Source: an uncultured Collinsella sp.
GTDB lineage: Bacteria; Actinomycetota; Coriobacteriia; Coriobacteriales; Coriobacteriaceae
Length of the DNA stretch: 40,645 nt
Reading direction: 5' to 3'
NCBI GenBank assembly: GCA_902493515.1
Contig: CABUPE010000022.1
Coordinates: 1-40,645, forward strand
Positions within the stretch are counted from its first letter, which is position 1. Every line of letters begins with the position of its first letter. Shown here in pieces: positions 15,520 through 23,970 of the stretch. The position numbers and the translations under genes are program-made. The notes under the pieces are model-generated. The model did not search any database. It was not told the DNA's origin and saw only the letters and a program-made list of their open reading frames with translations.

Positions 15520-16417
15520 TGTAAAGAAACGTGGCGGATTGGGACGTGGACTGAATGCTTTGGTTTCAGAGGCCGAGTATGAGACCGGCGGTTCGGCTGC
15601 ATCGCCTTCAAATGCTGCATCTGAAACAAAACTACCTATTGAGGATATCGTTCCCAACCCTAATCAGCCGCGAATTCACTTTAACGAAACTGAACTTCGC
15701 GAGTTGAGCGAGTCAATCCAAGAACATGGCGTTTTGCAGCCGCTTTTGGTTCGCAAGCATGGAAACGGCTATGAGATCATCGCTGGTGAGCGTCGTTACC
15801 AGGCGTCAAAGCTTGCTGGCCTTGAAGAATTGCCAGTCATCATTAAAGAGGTAAATGATGAAGAGATGCTGGCTCTTGCTCTTATCGAAAACCTTCAACG
15901 TTCAGATCTGAATCCCGTCGAAGAGGCTAAGGGCTATCGACAGCTCATCGATGCCAGCGGTATGACCCAGGAGGCATTGTCGAAGGCAGTAAGCAAGTCA
16001 CGCTCTGCAATTACAAACTCACTGCGTCTTCTCGATCTCCCCGAAGTAGTTCAGCAGATGATTTTTGAGGGTAAACTTACTGCTGGTCATGCACGTGCGA
16101 TTCTTGCAGTTCCCTATGAGGATGCTCGAATTCGACTTGCAGAGAAGGTTGTTGCAGAGGGCCTTTCCGTAAGAGCGACAGAAAATCTTGCTCCGTTGTT
16201 TTCTGCCGGAGAGACACTTAAGACGCCGAGGCCTGCAACCCCTCAGTCTTTTAAAAAGGCAGCCCGCGTGCTTCGTCAGGTTTTTAATACCAACGTGCGT
16301 GTGAAGAGCTCGCGTGGAAAGAATAAGATTGAGATTGAGTTTAAAGACGAGGAAGAGCTCTCTCGTATTCTTGGCGAAATGATTCAGTTTGATCAAGGAG
16401 GCCAAGATGAGGAATAG
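15512..16417 (+). CDS. parB: Chromosome-partitioning protein ParB (Spo0J/Noc type)
   Basis: 301 residues from GTG. The CTPase domain shows PNPNQPRIHFNETELRELSESIQEHGVLQPLLV and the GERRYQASKLAGL nucleotide motif, followed by ALIENLQRSDLNPVEEAKGY. The helix-turn-helix that reads parS is TQEALSKAVSKSRSAITNSLRLLDLP. A C-terminal dimerisation region follows after a Pro/Lys linker. With CTP, ParB loads at parS and slides to build the partition complex and recruit SMC. It overlaps parA by 8 bp and the next small gene by 11 bp. Confidence 0.96.
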   Translation: MPSVKKRGGLGRGLNALVSEAEYETGGSAASPSNAASETKLPIEDIVPNPNQPRIHFNETELRELSESIQEHGVLQPLLVRKHGNGYEIIAGERRYQASKLAGLEELPVIIKEVNDEEMLALALIENLQRSDLNPVEEAKGYRQLIDASGMTQEALSKAVSKSRSAITNSLRLLDLPEVVQQMIFEGKLTAGHARAILAVPYEDARIRLAEKVVAEGLSVRATENLAPLFSAGETLKTPRPATPQSFKKAARVLRQVFNTNVRVKSSRGKNKIEIEFKDEEELSRILGEMIQFDQGGQDEE

Positions 16418-16661
16418 AATTTTAACTGCGATTGCATTGGCGACGACTGTCGCGGCTGGTGCCTTTGCTGGCTATAAGATCGCGACAGACGATGAACTTC
16501 GAGGTCGTTTGCTTCGTAGTGCGCAAGATATTATCGATACATCCAAGAAGAAAATGGATGTTATGACAGAAGATGTTGCAATGCGTACTGCTCAGGTAAC
16601 GAAGAATCCCAAGATTAATCAGGGTTGGGTCAGCAACCAATGGGAAAATGTAGGCTATTAG
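16407..16661 (+). CDS. Small membrane protein translated with parB
   Basis: 84 residues from the ATG at 16407, 6 bases after AAGGAG; the start lies inside the 3' end of parB (11-bp overlap), implying coupled translation. One hydrophobic segment near the N-terminus (ILTAIALATTVAAGAFAGYKIA), then a charged helical stretch (DDELRGRLLRSAQDIIDTSKKKMDVMTEDVAMRTAQVTK) and a tail ending WENVGY. The layout recalls YtxH-like proteins, but I do not recognise the family. A terminator follows, so it is the last gene of the parAB unit. A membrane link for the partition system is a guess from position only. Confidence 0.8.
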   Translation: MRNRILTAIALATTVAAGAFAGYKIATDDELRGRLLRSAQDIIDTSKKKMDVMTEDVAMRTAQVTKNPKINQGWVSNQWENVGY

Positions 16662-16669
16662 GTACCTAA
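16658..16669. repeat. Palindrome TTAGGTACCTAA, copy 2
   Basis: Second copy of the 12-bp palindrome at 13153-13164. It overlaps the stop codon of the small parB-linked gene. Function unknown. Confidence 0.4.
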
Positions 16670-16691
16670 CAATTACTTAGCATATTGTGAT

Positions 16692-16730
16692 GGGTCCTTG
16701 TCTGATTCACGAGACAAGGACCCCTTATTT
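16692..16730 (+). terminator. Terminator of the parAB unit
   Basis: A 12-bp perfect stem (16692-16703 with 16712-16723, 8-base loop) followed by CTTATTTT. Confidence 0.85.
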
Positions 16731-16769
16731 TGGCCGTAAAAATGGGACAGTAGCAGCTGATTCAAAATT

Positions 16770-16821
16770 AAGGTCAATAAATGAAACGACCCCGGTTGCA
16801 TATCCTGCAACCGGGGTCGTT
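16770..16821 (-). terminator. Terminator of rlmN
   Basis: A 16-bp perfect stem (16785-16800 with 16806-16821, loop TATCC) lying 37 bp past the rlmN stop. On the minus strand it is followed by the T-rich TTTCATTTATTG. Confidence 0.8.
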
Positions 16822-16824
16822 CGA

Positions 16825-16840
16825 TGTTTCACATGAAACG
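16825..16840. promoter_or_regulatory. Degenerate parS between rlmN and its terminator
   Basis: TGTTTCACATGAAACG matches the parS consensus at 14 of 16 positions. It lies about 2.1 kb from the three perfect sites, in non-coding DNA. Confidence 0.6.
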
Positions 16841-16857
16841 TTTTGGGTGCGACTCCC

Positions 16858-17910
16858 CTATGCGTTCTTCTGAACTTTGAAGCGCTGCTTCAGCTGTCCG
16901 CAAGCGGCGTCAATATCGTTACCACGGGAGTTACGAATCGTTGTCTCGATGCCACGGGACTCAAGGCGACGCTGAAGATCCTCAACCTTATGAATCGGCG
17001 ACGGCTTGAGCGGGCTACCCTCGATGTCGTTAAGCTGAATGAGGTTAACGTGGCACAGCGTTCCCTCGCAGAAGTCGCAGAGCGCCTGCATTTCCGGATT
17101 CGTATCGTTGACGCCTTCGATCATGGCATACTCATAGGTTGGGCGGCGGCCGGTCTTCTCGGTGTAGAGCTGAAGCGCTTCGTGAAGGCGAAGCAGCGTG
17201 TACTTCTTAACACCGGGCATGAGCTTATTGCGCGTCGACTGGATGGCGGAATGCAGTGAAACAGCAAGCGTGAACTGCTCGGGGATGTCGGCAAATTTGC
17301 GAATACCGGGAATAACGCCACTGGTAGAGACGGTGAGGTGACGAGCGCCGATACCGATGCCATCGGGGTCGTTGAGGATTCGCAGCGCCTTGAGAACCTC
17401 GTCGTAGTTGGCAAACGGCTCGCCCTGGCCCATGAAGACAACGCTCGTGGCGCGCTCGCCAAAGTCGTTGGATACATGAAGTACCTGGTCGACGATCTCT
17501 TGAGCGGTCAGAGAGCGCTTGAGGCCGTTGAGACCGGTAGCGCAAAAGGCACAGCCCATGCCGCAGCCTGCCTGGGTGGAAACGCAGACGGAAAGCTTGT
17601 TGCGACGGGGCATGCCGACAGTCTCGACGGAAACGCCGTCGTGGTATTCGAGCAGATACTTGCGCGAGCCATCTTTGGAAACCTGCTTGGTGAGTTCAGT
17701 GGGCGTGTCAAAGGCAAAAGCCTCTTTAAGCTGCTCGCGGAAAGCCTTGGGAATGTTGGTCATATCGTCAAACGAACAAACGTTCTTCTCGAAGACCCAT
17801 TCAATGAGCTGCTTCGCGCGGAACGCGGGCTGGCCAAGTTCGGCCACGAGCTCGCGAATATCGTTTTGGCTCAAGTCGCGAATGTCCTGAGATTTAGTCC
17901 TGGGATTCAT
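16858..17910 (-). CDS. rlmN: Dual-specificity RNA methyltransferase RlmN
   Basis: Radical-SAM enzyme that methylates C2 of A2503 in 23S rRNA and A37 in some tRNAs. 350 residues. The CxxxCxxC cluster-binding motif is CGMGCAFC, within VSTQAGCGMGCAFCATG. The downstream VVFMGQGEPFANYDEVLKAL and VSTSGVIPGIRKF segments are typical. The C-terminal catalytic cysteine region reads RGNDIDAACGQLK. AAAGG lies 6 bases before ATG. It is a single gene on the minus strand facing away from ddl. Confidence 0.96.
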   Translation of the reverse strand: MNPRTKSQDIRDLSQNDIRELVAELGQPAFRAKQLIEWVFEKNVCSFDDMTNIPKAFREQLKEAFAFDTPTELTKQVSKDGSRKYLLEYHDGVSVETVGMPRRNKLSVCVSTQAGCGMGCAFCATGLNGLKRSLTAQEIVDQVLHVSNDFGERATSVVFMGQGEPFANYDEVLKALRILNDPDGIGIGARHLTVSTSGVIPGIRKFADIPEQFTLAVSLHSAIQSTRNKLMPGVKKYTLLRLHEALQLYTEKTGRRPTYEYAMIEGVNDTNPEMQALCDFCEGTLCHVNLIQLNDIEGSPLKPSPIHKVEDLQRRLESRGIETTIRNSRGNDIDAACGQLKQRFKVQKNA

Positions 17911-17995
17911 GGAAGCCTTTCGATTTTGGGGAAACGTAGAGGGTATCGCTACAATATGGTATCAGCTGCAGAAATTATAGAGGAGGAGTCTGCCC

Positions 17996-18961
17996 ATGCC
18001 GGGTAAAAGCCTAGAGAACATGCACGTAGCGGTCTTGGCGGGCGGTCATTCCGCTGAGCGCGAGATCTCGCTCAATTCGGGAAAGAACGTTGTGGTGGCA
18101 CTGAAGGAAGCCGGCTACACCTCGGTGGAGCTGCTCGATACGGCCGCTGATGACTTTATGGTAACCATGGCAACCGGCGGCTTTGACGTGGCGTTTATCG
18201 CCATGCACGGTGCCGGCGGCGAGGATGGTGCCATGCAGGGCGCCATGGAGACCCTGGGTATCCCCTACACGGCCTCGGGCGTGCTTGCTAGCGCCTGCGG
18301 TGCCGACAAAGAGGTCTCTAAGCTCCTGTACGCCAAGGCGGGCATTCCCATTGCCCCCGGCCTTGCGCTCGAGGTGGGCGATGAAGTCGATATCGATCAT
18401 ATCGTCGAGGTTTGTGGCGAGCGCAGCTTTGTGAAGCCGGCCGTCAACGGTTCCAGCTATGGCATTTCCCTGGTCCATGAGCCCTCCGAGCTGCCCGCGG
18501 CAATTGCCAAGGCGTTTGAGTACGGCGACAAAGTGCTGGTCGAGAAGTGCATCGAGGGTACCGAGATCACCGTCGGCGTGTGCGGCGAGGACGACGTGCG
18601 CGCTCTGCCGATTGTCGAGATTCGTAAGCCCAAGGACTGCGAGTTCTACGATCTGGACGTGAAGTATGTCGACCCTACAGACATCCATCGCATTCCGGCG
18701 CAGATTTCGCCCGAGAATTACGCTCGTGCTCAGGAGCTTGCCTGTGCCGCTCACAAGGCTCTCGGTTGCCTGGGTATCTCGCGCAGCGACTTTATCGTGA
18801 GTGAGGACGGCCCCGTCATCCTCGAGACCAATACCATTCCCGGCATGACCGATACGTCGCTGTATCCGGATGAGATCCGCCACACCGACGACATAACGTT
18901 CCCGCAGGTCTGTGACAGCCTAATCCGTATGGGCCTTCGTCGAGCGGGCATTGCATGCTAA
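17996..18961 (+). CDS. ddl: D-alanine--D-alanine ligase
   Basis: Makes the D-Ala-D-Ala dipeptide for peptidoglycan. 321 residues with GGHSAEREISLNSG near the N-terminus, then the ATP-grasp fold. The active-site region reads VEKCIEGTEITVGVCG, and the metal-binding C-terminus reads VILETNTIPGMTDTSLYPDE. A strong GGAGGAG site precedes the ATG. The stop overlaps the start of the next helicase gene (ATGCTAA), implying coupling. The signature YDLDVKYVDPTDIHRIPA fits a D-Ala ligase rather than a D-Lac ligase, but specificity was not modelled. Confidence 0.95.
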   Translation: MPGKSLENMHVAVLAGGHSAEREISLNSGKNVVVALKEAGYTSVELLDTAADDFMVTMATGGFDVAFIAMHGAGGEDGAMQGAMETLGIPYTASGVLASACGADKEVSKLLYAKAGIPIAPGLALEVGDEVDIDHIVEVCGERSFVKPAVNGSSYGISLVHEPSELPAAIAKAFEYGDKVLVEKCIEGTEITVGVCGEDDVRALPIVEIRKPKDCEFYDLDVKYVDPTDIHRIPAQISPENYARAQELACAAHKALGCLGISRSDFIVSEDGPVILETNTIPGMTDTSLYPDEIRHTDDITFPQVCDSLIRMGLRRAGIAC

Positions 18962-21849
18962 TCGAGGACGCGGTTTCGTCAGGAACGCCGCAGTTTGTCA
19001 TCGACTCCTATGCCACGCTAGCCGAACGCGCCAAAACGCAGTCCTTTGGCCTTATCGAGGAAGATGTGATTGTCCTCGATACCGAGACCACAGGTCTTTC
19101 GGTGCAGGACAATGAGCTGATCGAGATCTCAGCGGCCCGTCTTTCGGGCCGCGAGATCGTCGACCGTTTCGATACCTTCGTGCATCCCAAGCAGCTGATT
19201 CCCGCCGAGATTACCGAGCTCACGAGCATTACAAATGCCGACGTGGCAGATGCCCCGTCGGCCGTTGAGGCCGTCGCCGCTCTCGCCGATTTTGTCGGTG
19301 GTTGCCCGGTGATCGCACATAACGCCACGTTCGACCGCTCGTTTATCGAGTCGGTCAAAGGCGGCGTCAACGTGAGCGATATCTGGATCGATTCGCTGGC
19401 GCTGTCGCGCATCGCGCTTCCGCGCCTGGCCTCGCACAAGCTGTCTTTTATGGCCGATCTGTTTGGCTGTGACTCGGTATCACACCGTGCCAATGCCGAC
19501 GTCGACGCCCTGTGTGGCGTATGGCGCGTGTTGCTCGTGGCGCTCACCGACTTGCCCCAGGGCCTCATGGCGCGCCTAGCCGACATGCATCCGGATGTGC
19601 CTTGGTCCTATCGTCCTATCTTCTCATTCTTGGCAGGGCAGAACCCTGGTTCTATCTTCTCTCTCAGCGCCGCTCGTACTGACGTTCTCAAGGCCGATCG
19701 CGCCGACGATCGGGTGGACGCCGACGAACTGCCGGTCCTCAAGATGCCGAGTCGTGAGGAGATTGAGGCAGACTATGCGCCAGGTGGCCTGGTCAATCGC
19801 ATGTATCCCACTTACGAGCCGCGTGATGAGCAGATCGCGATGGCGCTCGAGGTCCGCGATGCGCTGGTCACGGGCACTCATCGTGTAATTGAGGCGGGCA
19901 CAGGCGTCGGCAAATCGATGGCCTATCTGGTGCCTTTTGCCGAGGCAGCGCGCCGTAACAACATCACGGTTGGTATTGCGACCAAATCGAACAATCTTGC
20001 AGACCAGCTCATGTACCATGAGCTGCCAAAACTTGCCGAGCAACTGGACGGTGGCCTGTCATTTTGCGCTCTCAAGGGATATGACCACTATCCGTGCCTG
20101 CGCAAGCTTGAGCGCATGAGCCGAGGCCAGGTCGAGATTACCACCAAGCGCGATCCGGCGGACACGCTCACGGCGGTCGCGGTCATTATGGCGTACGTCT
20201 GCCAATCAGCCGATGGCGACCTCGACTCGCTTGGCATTCGGTGGCGCAGCGTCAACCGCCCCGACTTTACGACGGCCTCGCGCGAGTGTGCTCGCCGCCT
20301 CTGCCCGTTTTTCCCTGATAAATGTTTGGTCCACGGCGCTCGCCGTCGTGCGGCGCATGCCGATGTGGTGGTCACCAACCATTCCCTGCTGTTCCGCAAT
20401 GTCGCGGCCGAGGGCAGGATTTTGCCTCCGATTCGTCATTGGGTAATCGACGAGGCTCATTCTATCGAGCGCGAGGCGCGCCGTCAGTGGGCGCGCGTGG
20501 TGTCGGCGGACGAATCACGCGTTCTGTTTGAGCGCCTGGGTGGCTCGAGCACCGGTGCGCTAAGCCGGGTCTCCCGTGATTTGGCAACCTCCGAGGGCTC
20601 TACGCTCTATTTGGGCCTTACTGCCAAGGCGACGTCGACGGTTGCGCGCGCGAGCATGGCAATCGCCGACGTGTTCGATGGCGTTCGCGAGCTCGGCCGC
20701 CGTGCCCGTGGGGGTTATGACAATGCCAATCTATGGATTGGCCCCGAGCTGCGCGAATCTGACGACTGGCATGATTTCTTACAGTCGGCCTACACTGCCA
20801 TCGACGCATTGGAACAAGCTGACAAGAGCGTCGACGCGCTGGTGCAAGCCGTCGCCGCCGACAAGCCCGAGGTTGTTGTCGACCTGGGCGATATTTCGCG
20901 CCGCCTGCACGAGCTGGCAGAGAACCTCAAACTCATCATTGACGGCACCGATGAACACTACGTGTATTCGCTGCAGGTCAATCGCAGGCTGCGTGCCGGC
21001 GGAGAGTCAATGACCGCAGAGCGCATCGACATTGGCGAGGCCTTGGCAACCGAGTGGCTGCCCGAGGTTCACACGGCTATCTTTGCCTCGGCGACCATGA
21101 CGGTGTCCAAAAGCTTTGAACACTTTAACCACGCGGTCGGTCTCGATCGCATCGGTGCTTCAACATCCTCATCGTTGCACTTGGACTCGAGCTACGACTT
21201 CGATTCGAACATGGCTGTAGTCGTTGCGGGCGATATTCCCGATCCGCGCGATCGTGAGAGCTATCTTACGGCGCTCGAGCGCGTGCTGGTCGACGCCCAT
21301 CTTGCCATGGGCGGATCGGTGCTCACACTGTTCACCAATCGGCACGACATGGAAGACCTGTACGCCCGCGTTGAGCCCAAGATGGCCCGTGCGGGTCTGG
21401 AGCTCAACTGCCAGCAGCGCAACTCATCTCCTCGTCGCCTGCGCGACCGGTTTATCAACGAGCCGACCTCGTCGCTTTTTGCGCTTAAGGCCTTCTGGGA
21501 GGGATTCGACGCCAGCGGCGAGACGCTGCGCTGCGTCATCATTCCCAAGCTGCCGTTCTCGAGTCCCACGGACCCGCTCTCGTGCGAGCGCAACTTGCGC
21601 GAAGACCGCGCTTGGGCGCGCTATTCGCTGCCCGAGGCGGTGCTCGAGGTCAAGCAGGCGGCCGGCCGCCTTATCCGCTCGTCGACCGATTGCGGCGTGC
21701 TGATTCTGGCCGACCCGCGCCTGGTGACGAAGGGCTACGGAAAGAAGTTCTTAACGTCGCTGCCCACGAGCTCCTACCAGCGCATCGAATCGGCGCAGAT
21801 CGGGCACTATCTGCAACTGTGGCGCGCACGCCACGAGCGGCGTCGCTAA
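18955..21849 (+). CDS. dinG: DEDDh exonuclease-DinG-type helicase fusion
   Basis: 964 residues. The N-terminal DnaQ-like exonuclease has ExoI DTETTG (D42/E44), ExoII HNATFDRSF and ExoIII HRANADVDAL, so its catalytic residues are intact. The superfamily 2 helicase follows: Walker A EAGTGVGKS, four cysteines spaced for an iron-sulphur cluster (YPCLR, RECAR, RLCPF, DKCLV), DEAH in WVIDEAHSIE, and motif VI QAAGRLIRSS. This matches the exonuclease-DinG fusion of Gram-positives, likely 5'-3' unwinding of damaged or structured DNA. In Firmicutes lacking the Cys cluster the helicase may be inactive; here the Cys residues are present. It overlaps ddl and converges on two WYL regulators. Confidence 0.93.
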   Translation: MLIEDAVSSGTPQFVIDSYATLAERAKTQSFGLIEEDVIVLDTETTGLSVQDNELIEISAARLSGREIVDRFDTFVHPKQLIPAEITELTSITNADVADAPSAVEAVAALADFVGGCPVIAHNATFDRSFIESVKGGVNVSDIWIDSLALSRIALPRLASHKLSFMADLFGCDSVSHRANADVDALCGVWRVLLVALTDLPQGLMARLADMHPDVPWSYRPIFSFLAGQNPGSIFSLSAARTDVLKADRADDRVDADELPVLKMPSREEIEADYAPGGLVNRMYPTYEPRDEQIAMALEVRDALVTGTHRVIEAGTGVGKSMAYLVPFAEAARRNNITVGIATKSNNLADQLMYHELPKLAEQLDGGLSFCALKGYDHYPCLRKLERMSRGQVEITTKRDPADTLTAVAVIMAYVCQSADGDLDSLGIRWRSVNRPDFTTASRECARRLCPFFPDKCLVHGARRRAAHADVVVTNHSLLFRNVAAEGRILPPIRHWVIDEAHSIEREARRQWARVVSADESRVLFERLGGSSTGALSRVSRDLATSEGSTLYLGLTAKATSTVARASMAIADVFDGVRELGRRARGGYDNANLWIGPELRESDDWHDFLQSAYTAIDALEQADKSVDALVQAVAADKPEVVVDLGDISRRLHELAENLKLIIDGTDEHYVYSLQVNRRLRAGGESMTAERIDIGEALATEWLPEVHTAIFASATMTVSKSFEHFNHAVGLDRIGASTSSSLHLDSSYDFDSNMAVVVAGDIPDPRDRESYLTALERVLVDAHLAMGGSVLTLFTNRHDMEDLYARVEPKMARAGLELNCQQRNSSPRRLRDRFINEPTSSLFALKAFWEGFDASGETLRCVIIPKLPFSSPTDPLSCERNLREDRAWARYSLPEAVLEVKQAAGRLIRSSTDCGVLILADPRLVTKGYGKKFLTSLPTSSYQRIESAQIGHYLQLWRARHERRR

Positions 21850-22763
21850 AGCGGACAGACGAGGGTTTTTGCCATATCGCACAGACGCTTTGACAGGGCG
21901 GGGTCATCCAAGATGCGGATGGCTCCGCCCGCTGCGATTATCTGGCTCAGTAGCCAACGCTCGGAGCCGTAATGCACGGTTACCGTTGCCGTGTCTGCCC
22001 CGCTGCGCTCGATTAGGGTGATGCCGGCCCAGTCCAGATGCTCCGCCATATCGAATGGCATCAAGAGCTTTGCACTACGCTGCGTCCGGGCAAGGGAATC
22101 GTGGAGGGATGCGACGTCCGGTGCGTGGGGCACGACGGAGTCTTCCGTCAAGGCGAGTCCCTCGATTTTATCCATGCGATAGGTGCGCTGCTCATCGACT
22201 GCGATGTCCCAGGCAATCAGGTATGTTTGGTCGCCGTTTGCCGTAATGCGCAAGGGGTCGACCAGACGCTCGCGTGGCCGTGCATCGTCCATCGAGCGAT
22301 ACGAGATGCGGCAGCGAACGCCGTCCTGAATGGCGCAGCTCAGCTGCTGCCAGTGCGATCCGTGGTTGACGGTGTCAAAGACGCGCTGGTTATAGCCGAG
22401 CTCTTCGGGTAGAAGGGCATGTCGAATCCGAGCTGCCGTCTGTGGCTCGATCCCCAACGATTCAAGTTCATGGTTGAGCACAGCGCCCTCGGCGGCACTC
22501 AGACGCAGCGGTAGCACACGACCGGCGTCACCGGTGAGGACCACACGCTCGCCGCGGCATTCGCAGATGATGCGCGCGCCCGATTCTCGGTCCGCGAGTG
22601 TCGAGACGATCTCGAGAATCTCGTCGAGCGACACCCCCGTGATGTCAAAGCGACTGCAAATCTCGGTTCGTGTCATGCCGCTCTCGCCGGCGGCGTAGAG
22701 GGCCTCCATGATGTCGATGGCGCGCGAGAGCCTCTGCTCGCTGGTGAGTTTACGCACGGGCAT
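21846..22763 (-). CDS. WYL-domain transcription regulator (PafC-like)
   Basis: 305 residues: an N-terminal winged helix-turn-helix (LSRAIDIMEALYAAGESGMTRTEICSRFDITGVSLDEILEIV) followed by a WYL domain (RCRISYRSMDDARPRERLVDPLRITANGDQTYLIAWDIAVDEQRTYRMDKIEGL). It overlaps the upstream WYL gene by 14 bp. Paired WYL proteins in actinobacteria (PafB/PafC) form a heterodimer that responds to single-stranded DNA and activates the RecA-independent DNA-damage response. Assignment to that pair is by arrangement and domain pattern. The stop overlaps the convergent dinG-like gene by 4 bp. Confidence 0.85.
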   Translation of the reverse strand: MPVRKLTSEQRLSRAIDIMEALYAAGESGMTRTEICSRFDITGVSLDEILEIVSTLADRESGARIICECRGERVVLTGDAGRVLPLRLSAAEGAVLNHELESLGIEPQTAARIRHALLPEELGYNQRVFDTVNHGSHWQQLSCAIQDGVRCRISYRSMDDARPRERLVDPLRITANGDQTYLIAWDIAVDEQRTYRMDKIEGLALTEDSVVPHAPDVASLHDSLARTQRSAKLLMPFDMAEHLDWAGITLIERSGADTATVTVHYGSERWLLSQIIAAGGAIRILDDPALSKRLCDMAKTLVCPL

Positions 22764-23772
22764 ACTCGTGCACCGTCCTTTCGATGAGGTGGTTCCACGC
22801 CTGCTTGAGCGATTTGGGGGCCATGGGCCTCATGCCGTCCATGGCGTGGGCCATGCAAAATGAGGCGGCGGCTTCAAGGTCGCGCACGTCAACGGTCCAG
22901 GTCCATCCTGCATCGGTGTGTGTGAGCTCACCTCGCCCACGCGTGAGGCCGTTGATCATATCGATCTGCGTCTGAGGGGCGAACGAGAACGTAGCTGCAA
23001 CGGGCGGTCGGTCGGCAAAATCGAATTCAAAGAACAGATAGTCGTTGAGATTGAAGTCCGCGGGGATGGCGTAGGCCTTCGAAGGACGCCAAGCACGAAC
23101 GATACGGTCACAGCGGAATGTCCTGATGTCGTCGGTGGCATTGTCGAGGCCGCAGAAATACGCCACGCCCTCGCGCTCGAACATGCCGTAGACGCGGACG
23201 GTACGCTCTTTCTGCTCGCCGCGTCCGTTCTGATATAAAAATCGCAGCGCACAACGCTCGGCAAAGGCGCTCCAAACCGCATCGACGGTGGGAGAGCGGC
23301 TGATCGGCGCCTCGTCTACCGTCGTCCTGCCGGTGAGATAGGCAATCTTGGAGCGAATATCGGCAAGCGGTGCGGCAAAAGTGGATGAGCCGGCCGCTAG
23401 TGTCTGGTCGATGGCGTTGAGCAGGATATCGGCGTCGTCTGCGGTAATGAGGCCGCCTGCCGCAAACGTGTGCTCGCGGTCGATTGTCCACGAGCTTTCC
23501 TCGGTCTCCTGCGCGCCGGTGGGGCGAACCTCCTTGATTAAGATGCCGCGTTCGAGCAGCTTGTCACGATCGCGTCGAAACTTGCGCTTATCCGAGTCGA
23601 TATTGCCCGAGCCATATCCCAGGTCAGAATCCAAGACGATCTGCTCGGTCGTCAGCGGTTCGGGGGAGCTATTGAGCACAAAGAAAAGATTGAGGATGCG
23701 CTGAGCCGTTTTATCGAAACTGGGCTCCGAATTTCCCTTTTTAATTGTCTCGGTCGTGTCGCTTGCCGTCAT
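22750..23772 (-). CDS. WYL-domain transcription regulator (PafB-like)
   Basis: 340 residues with ATG preceded by GAGG. The N-terminus has a helix-turn-helix region (QRILNLFFVLNSSPEPLTTEQIVLDSDLGYGSGNIDSDKRKFRRDRDKLLERGILIKEV), then a WYL domain (RCALRFLYQNGRGEQKERTVRVYGMFEREGVAYFCGLDNATDDIRTFRCDRIVRAW) and a WCX-like C-terminus. It is the first gene of a two-gene unit with the other WYL protein. Likely the partner of a heterodimeric regulator; its targets cannot be read from the window. Confidence 0.83.
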   Translation of the reverse strand: MTASDTTETIKKGNSEPSFDKTAQRILNLFFVLNSSPEPLTTEQIVLDSDLGYGSGNIDSDKRKFRRDRDKLLERGILIKEVRPTGAQETEESSWTIDREHTFAAGGLITADDADILLNAIDQTLAAGSSTFAAPLADIRSKIAYLTGRTTVDEAPISRSPTVDAVWSAFAERCALRFLYQNGRGEQKERTVRVYGMFEREGVAYFCGLDNATDDIRTFRCDRIVRAWRPSKAYAIPADFNLNDYLFFEFDFADRPPVAATFSFAPQTQIDMINGLTRGRGELTHTDAGWTWTVDVRDLEAAASFCMAHAMDGMRPMAPKSLKQAWNHLIERTVHEYARA

Positions 23773-23970
23773 AGAGTCCTCGCATGAGAAGGTGGTTTGC
23801 TGCCATGATTTTAGTCCGATATGGAGATTAGGCTATATCCTTGTCCGCTCGGGGCGTTAAGATGGCCCGAATTCGGTCGTTTGCGCTCGCTCGGGGTATA
23901 CTTTCGACTATATACGGTTCTAATGTGCATGCATTGGGCCTATTTGTCGGATTATGGATGTGGAGCGCAC

